DNA of 64,000 bases, taken from positions 101,541,285-101,605,284 of the forward strand of contig NC_134827.1 in NCBI RefSeq assembly GCF_004210375.1, read 5' to 3'. This document shows, in pieces, positions 59,369 through 64,000 of the stretch (position 1 is the stretch's first letter; the number at the start of each line of letters is the position of its first letter). The DNA is from Tachypleus tridentatus (Eukaryota > Arthropoda > Merostomata > Xiphosura > Limulidae). The position numbers were made by a program, and so were the translations under genes. Below the pieces are notes generated by a model that was not told where the DNA came from, did no database searches, and saw only the letters and a program-made list of their open reading frames with translations.

Positions 59369-60190
59369 TTAATATAACGCTTGTGATAAAGTATGAATCT
59401 CTATTTCCTCACTGTCTTTTCCATTTTGTTCATCTTCTGAATCTCTCACACTGTTACCATCTTGTGATTCTATTGTAGATTTTAAATCAATTTCATCAGT
59501 TCCTGTCAAACCATTCTTGTCAACGTTCACAAAACTTTCTACGTTCACAGAATCATCTGCATCAATCTTCTCAGTCAGAGTTTGGATTTCACTAGAATCA
59601 TCATAACAACAACTTCTCCACAATCTCCGCCATTATCAAGAATAAATCCACAGTTTCCAAAGCACTTTACTACGCATTCCTTTTACACATTTTATTGGAT
59701 GACTTAAAAATGAAATTGCATCTAACACGTCAATTTTCATGGTCATTTTAGATGCTCTCTTACAGTTGTCCATGTTTACAATAACATACTGAAGCATCAG
59801 TTTTCTGTATTTTAATTTTATACACTGTATAATTCCATTATCTAGTGGCTGTAGAACTGATGTTGTACATGGAGGTAGAAAGACTGAACGAACATTTAAA
59901 AGTTGAACGTTTGGTTGACAAGTTGCATTATCCAACAAAAGTAGAATATTCATATTATCTTGTTCCATTCTTCTGTTTAATTGTTAAAAAAATTCCTCGA
60001 ATATAACACGTGCCATCCACACTTTATTATTCACTTTCCATTCCATAGGAAGTTGATTCGTCCTTACATTTTTGAAACAGTATGGATTTCACTTGTACCC
60101 ATTACCCATGGTTTCTCTAGTTTTCCATCAGTAAATGTGACCAATCATTCTTTTCGAACAGCGACCTCCGGAATAATGACGGCAGAATAA
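59369..60190 (-). pseudogene. Tigger-type (DDE_1) transposase remnant
   Basis: 59968-59636 encodes the central catalytic block: LLLLDNATCQPNVQLLNV includes the second catalytic aspartate in the pogo-type LLLLDNA motif, and FLPPCTTSVLQPLDNGII follows. Upstream on the minus strand, 60190-59981 reads as GKLEKPWVMGTSEIHTVSK and a degraded WM-type segment, with stops. Downstream, 59623-59369 gives an acidic C-terminus (IDADDSVNVE, SEDEQNGKDSEEIE), in a frame shifted from the catalytic block. The N-terminal DNA-binding domains are not visible. Confidence 0.82.
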
Positions 60191-60546
60191 AGAACAGACT
60201 ATATATTTAACCAATACTTACTGTAACAAAATGTCCGAGAATTTATTATATTTAAAGAAATTATTAATTAAATAAGAAATTAATATTTAATCAAAACCCT
60301 TTTTTCCGCCTAACTCAGGTTCTAATCCTACTCCTACTTGTTGAGAGATGAGGTAGATGAAAAACAGTTTTCCGTCCGCGTTACGCAAGTTCCGCCAAAA
60401 AAGAGGGCTTTTCCGGCTGAGACAGTTTTAGTAGCTTTACTATCAAGATAATCAAATATCAAAGCTGTGCTTCAGTACTATTAAGTCCCGTAGTACTCAT
60501 CTGATAATAATTGAACTTATAACTTTTATGTGTATCTTTGTTGGAG

Positions 60547-60612
60547 ATTGTGTGTGTGTTTTCATATAGTACAGCCACATCGGGCTATCTGATGAGTCCA
60601 CCGAGGAATAGG
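60547..60612 (-). mobile_element. SINE family B2, tail fragment
   Basis: TCATATAGTACAGCCACATC then GGGCTATCTGATGAGTCCAC and CGAGG. Confidence 0.75.
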
Positions 60613-60831
60613 GAAAATTGTGTTAGAAATTATATAGTAATAACAATAATACTGAACGTATATTAATCTGACTAGCGTACAACTGAAATGGGACTATAAT
60701 TTCAGAACACGTTTCTGTTAAATAACGTATGCACATGTTTCAGTGGGAACACCTTCCAGAAATCCTGGTCATGTGATCCGTATTTTTAGTAAATTTTATA
60801 TTTTGAGAAAAATTGTTATTTTGGGTGGAAT

Positions 60832-61076
60832 TTGGGCAAAGCCACTCAAGGACTTTTTGCACTAACTGTCCCTAATCTTGAAATGATGAATTAGATGAAA
60901 GGCAGCTAGTCAATACCACCCACCGCCAAGTCGTGAAGGACAAATGATCGAATCGTGGGGTTCGATAGTCTATACAAGAATGTACTAACAGTCCCAAAGG
61001 ACGTTGTGTAATTTTGCGGCAACGAGTCGCGAACCTGAGATGCCTGGCACGCTAAGCATTGGACTGTGCTCAGCCT
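60832..61076 (-). mobile_element. SINE family A, highly diverged
   Basis: GGAATTTGGGCAAAGCCACT, CCACCCACCGCCAAGTCGTG and a head-like end GATGCCTGGCACGCTAAGCA. The middle is a mix with the inverse of no clear family. Confidence 0.7.
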
Positions 61077-61251
61077 TTAAGGAAATATAAATACTGTTAT
61101 TGACAGAATAAAAAAAGAGAAAGAAAACCGAACCACACCAACGTTTTTATTATTCGATTCTATTTTATTATCTTACCCCCTAAATAATTTGAAGTAGCTT
61201 GATTTATTTGAAAGAAATTGAGAATTTAAGAAAACAACACTACCCTTCCAT

Positions 61252-61305
61252 AATATTCCTCCCTAGATGGCAGCACATATTTTGTTCACAAAATTTTGAC
61301 AATCA
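61252..61305 (+). repeat. Dispersed short repeat, copy 2
   Basis: CCATAATATTCCTCCCTAGA then TGGCAGCACATATTTTGTTC and AAATTTTGACAA. The copy lies about 420 bp upstream of the Hr4 exon. Confidence 0.65.
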
Positions 61306-61722
61306 AGATTTTATTATTCTTTCTTTTGCCTTTCTTAAACAATATTTGTTTTATAAAATCTTGATACGATGGTTATAAAGATAGAGACTGGTAAGCCTAG
61401 TTATACTACACTCACCAGGTGACAGCACTGAGGCGAATGAATGCCCATACAGTGTGCAAAGGAAGAAAGCGACTTATGAATTGGTTCACAAAATGAAAGG
61501 TTTACCAGTGTGATGTAAGCTTCCCTTTCAAATGATTGTTAAAAACAAACAAACAAATTTGACCATTCGAGCCATCTTATACTTCGACTACTTGTGAGTG
61601 TCACGTGACCTTAAAGAAAACACTATGAACAGTTCATATAATTTTCTTTTCTGGATCCCAGACCTTAACTCGTGTTAGCAGAGTTTGCAATTACACTGAT
61701 TTCTCTCTCTCTTTTTCTCCAG
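61306..61722 (+). other. Intron or 5' flank upstream of the Hr4 exon
   Basis: It ends in a long pyrimidine tract and CAG at 61720-61722, a strong acceptor. This shows that at least one earlier Hr4 exon lies upstream, but none can be identified in the window. Confidence 0.7.
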
Positions 61723-63080
61723 GAAGTATGTTTCCGCTTCTCCTGGAGAGGATGCATAAGATGAGCCTGTTTCACAACATCAAACTGAAGCGTCGAAAAG
61801 TTGACTCGAGATACAGTAGTGACGGTGAAACGAACCCTGATAACTCTTCACCTGACAGTGTACTCACTTTGGAACCTGTTCTGAAGGAAGAAGAGCTGGG
61901 TCACTTTGCAAGCGAGTTCCCCTTAGAATCGGGCGAAGGAGGGAGGTATCTTTGATAACACAGTCTGAAGGTCCAAATAAGTCCCCAGATACAAATATGC
62001 TGGAGGAAGAGCTGGAATCCGCGAAAGGTTCTCCGACCCAAAGCGTCCAGTCACCCTCCCAACAGGCGGCTAGCTCAGAAAGAGAAATGTTAAGCAGTAG
62101 TTCACAAGACAACGTTTTCCACGATGGAAGCACGTGTACACAAGAGGGAGCTCCAGAAAGTGCTGAAATTCGATCGGAAAAACCCAAAACATCGTTAGAA
62201 GAGCAGGGATTGGACTTAAGCGCGCCAACCAGGCGTTTTATGGAAGTACTTCCCCACTTGAATCCTCATTTGTGGTCTCCTTCTAGTGCACAGGCCTACA
62301 AGCGTCATTTCAGTGCCCATGAGGAACGGCCCCACGTGAAGCAGCAAAATTTATCCTCGCTAAGAGGGGCATCGCATCAAACAATGCCATTAGTTATCAG
62401 TGATATTCCAACTTCTGGTCCTGGTGAAGCGGTGATTTGGACAGATCCATCTCAGGAGCTGCAGTCACCTGAGCATACAAGCACAAGTTCTATAATAAGT
62501 AGTGATGTCCCTGTAGGTCGTCGACATAGCGTATCTAATATGGAAAGAATAGGACTTTTAGGTGGACCAGTTTCCTCGCGATCCCAACCTCTTTCCTGCT
62601 ACACCACAACACCTACATCTCTAATAACTTCTAGTGCGCCAGCTATAGGACAATGTGGGATCAGTGCTGGTCCAATTAGTGGGTTATCTGCAATAGGAAG
62701 CTACCCTTCTTTCGCTCTTCAGTACGGGACAAATGTGCAAAGGATACCATCCGCAGCATCATCAACTACCACTTCCAGAGTAGAGGTATTGCCTCAGTTT
62801 CGGAGTCGGAGCAGTAGTTTGGTGAGCACCAGTCTTGTATCCTGGTCAGAAAAACTGCCACAACCAGGACCATCTTCTCCCACCCAGTTACCAGACACTC
62901 AGGCATTAAATCTCAGTGTATCAGGGAACGGGCGAAAGAGGAGTCAACTGTCATGGCGGCGACACCGTCCACATCTCGGGGTCCTGAAGTCGAGAAGGAA
63001 GAAACAGAGCAGCCAATGGTGTGTATGATTTGTGAGGACAAAGCCACAGGTCTTCACTATGGTATCATAACCTGTGAAGG
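61723..63080 (+). CDS. Hr4: Nuclear receptor Hr4 (NR6-type): N-terminal region and start of DNA-binding domain, one exon; two apparent frameshifts
   Basis: Hr4 is an orphan nuclear receptor of the insect ecdysone cascade that acts in the nucleus as a DNA-binding regulator. The exon follows a strong acceptor (CTCTTTTTCTCCAG|GAAGT) and ends at CTGTGAAGG|GTAAGT. An ATG at 61728 begins 75 codons that include KMSLFHNIKLKRRKVDSR and SSDGE, matching the conserved Hr4 N-terminal motif as I remember it. The frame then moves by -1 into a 358-codon stretch rich in Ser/Pro with GLDLSAP and ALNLSV, which resemble corepressor-type motifs. It moves by -1 again near 62925-62950. The third frame ends in the first zinc finger (CMIC, then CEG at the donor), cut in phase 2 inside the P-box glycine codon. 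The rest of the DNA-binding domain and the ligand-binding domain lie beyond the window. The family call rests on the N-terminal motif and on the finger residues MCMICEDKATGLHYGIITCE. Confidence 0.8.
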
Positions 63081-63322
63081 GTAAGTTTTGTGTGTAGGAT
63101 AATAAACCATGAGGGACATGATTTAAATGTATCATCATTGCTTTCTTATGTTAACCCAGGTATTGAATATAAAAATGTTTCTTACATTTCTTTTAAATCA
63201 TGAATGCCATTATGTGCATCCTTTCTAAAGATGTCTTAAGTCTTTCATGGGATTCTGAAAAACAACATATATACCTCAGGATATTCTTTTTAACGAGTGA
63301 ATAGTTGATATTACTTGATGTT

Positions 63323-63595
63323 GGAAGCCCAGCATGGCCAGGTGACTAGGCGATTGACTCGCAACCTTAGGATCGCGGGTTCGAATCCCCCTCCCACCAT
63401 AGATGCTCGTCCTTTCAACAGTGGGGGCGTTATAATGTTACAGTCTATCTCCCTATTCGTTAGTAAAAGAGTAGACAAAAAGTTGGAGGTGGGTGGTAGT
63501 GACTAGCTGCCTTACTTCTAGTCTATCACTGCTAAATTAAGGACGGCTAGAGCAGATAGCCCTCGTGTATTTTGAGCGAATTTCAAACCAAACCT
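63323..63595 (+). mobile_element. SINE family A, full length, in the Hr4 intron
   Basis: AGCCCAGCATGGCCAGGTGA, B box GCGGGTTCGAATCCCC, the complete core, and end GAATTTCAAACCAAACC. Confidence 0.94.
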
Positions 63596-63740
63596 AATTA
63601 ATATTGTACTACTAAAGAAAATGTAAATTTTCGAAGTTTATGCGTTTGAGGGCTAATATCAAATTTCATCTCCTTATGGGTCAGAAGTGGCCTAAAAGTT
63701 AGCGTGACTGTTTTATGAACCCGAGAATTGGTGGTTTGCG

Positions 63741-63873
63741 ACTAGTTTCCTTAAAAATGCCTTTCATTCTTTAGAACCGTGGGTGCGCTTGAAAAATAAT
63801 GGTCAAATCTCATTATTTGCTCATATAAGAGAAGCCCAAGAACTGGCGGTGGGTGCTGTTGACTAGCTCTTCT
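63741..63873 (+). mobile_element. SINE family A, diverged core
   Basis: ACCGTGGGTGCGCTTGAAAA, AGAAGCCCAAGAACTGGCGG and TGGGTGCTGTTGACTAGCTC. Confidence 0.75.
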
Positions 63874-64000
63874 CTCTAAATTATCAGTTAATAATGAAGA
63901 AAACTTGGCATAAAAGACCTTTGCAACATTTTGAACAAATAATCTCCTCGTGAAACAAAAACGTAAATATTAGAAGAGATGACATAACTGCTAACTTGAA

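Larger units (their letters stand above)
58563..60434 (-). mobile_element. Tigger/pogo-like transposon with two nested SINEs
   Basis: The left terminus reads CAGTAAAACCTGTCTAAGGC. The right terminus at about 60413-60434 is its degenerate inverse (CCGGCTGAGACAG then TTTTAG). The minus strand encodes a DDE_1-type transposase relic at 59369-60190. A family B SINE (58590-58720) and a family A SINE (58757-59042) sit inside the left flank, the latter with an 11-bp target duplication. An unambiguous TA duplication was not seen at the ends. Confidence 0.75.

Noticed and set aside
61864-62187. 107-codon minus-strand frame opposite Hr4
   Set aside because: It is a shadow of the Ser/Pro-rich Hr4 coding frame.

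Overview
This is a eukaryotic, AT-rich, repeat-dominated genomic window, not a bacterial one. It has split genes with GT..AG introns, tRNA-derived SINEs with 10-12 bp target duplications, several DNA-transposon families, many minisatellites, and a 500-N scaffold gap. The protein content (peritrophin-type chitin-binding domains and an Hr4/NR6-type nuclear receptor) indicates an arthropod. The dominant SINE resembles, from memory, repeats of horseshoe crab genomes (Limulus/Tachypleus). That placement is an inference and was not checked by search.

Two host genes are visible, both on the + strand and both incomplete. (1) 38690-45012 encodes a secreted chitin-binding protein. Four exons are joined by phase-1 introns: a signal-peptide exon, then one CBM14 (peritrophin-A) domain per exon. 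The last visible exon stops inside the codon for the sixth cysteine of domain 3, so the rest lies downstream, probably in or beyond the satellite and gap at 48.5-52.8 kb. (2) 61723-63080 is one long exon of the ecdysone-cascade nuclear receptor Hr4. It holds the N-terminal region and the first half of the first DNA-binding zinc finger. It is split over three reading frames in this assembly.

Layout. 0-10 kb: scattered SINEs and small tandem arrays (66, 58 and 45 bp units). 10.9-14 kb: a run of minisatellites (41, 31, 30 and 46 bp). 14.4-15.6 kb: an internally deleted Tigger/pogo element. 16-21 kb: mostly unannotated AT-rich DNA with SINEs. 21.6-23.1 kb: a very homogeneous 63-bp minisatellite. 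26.8-28.2 kb: a second and larger array of the 66-bp repeat, with higher-order structure. 28.5-29 kb: a LINE reverse-transcriptase relic. 33.2-35.8 kb: a decayed hAT transposon. 38.7-45 kb: the chitin-binding gene, with SINEs and a mariner-type MITE in its introns. 45.8-47.5 kb: a decayed Tc1 element with a nested fold-back repeat. 48.5-52.3 kb: an AT-rich satellite that looks poorly error-corrected, ending in 500 Ns. 54-59 kb: a dense SINE cluster and a tRNA-Glu-like relic. 58.6-60.4 kb: a Tigger-like transposon carrying two nested SINEs. 61.7-63.1 kb: Hr4.

SINE naming used here. Family A is about 270 bp, with a tRNA-like head (A and B boxes), a conserved core, and a tail of CAAA repeats. 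Family B is about 110 bp, tRNA-like, in two subtypes: B1 ends in an 'agcccattgtgtagcttt' core and B2 in an 'agcccgatgtggctttg' core. No undescribed defence or enzymatic system was found. The most interesting signals are a dispersed fold-back repeat with a hammerhead-ribozyme-like core, a SINE lying exactly at a coding exon's donor site, and the higher-order minisatellites.
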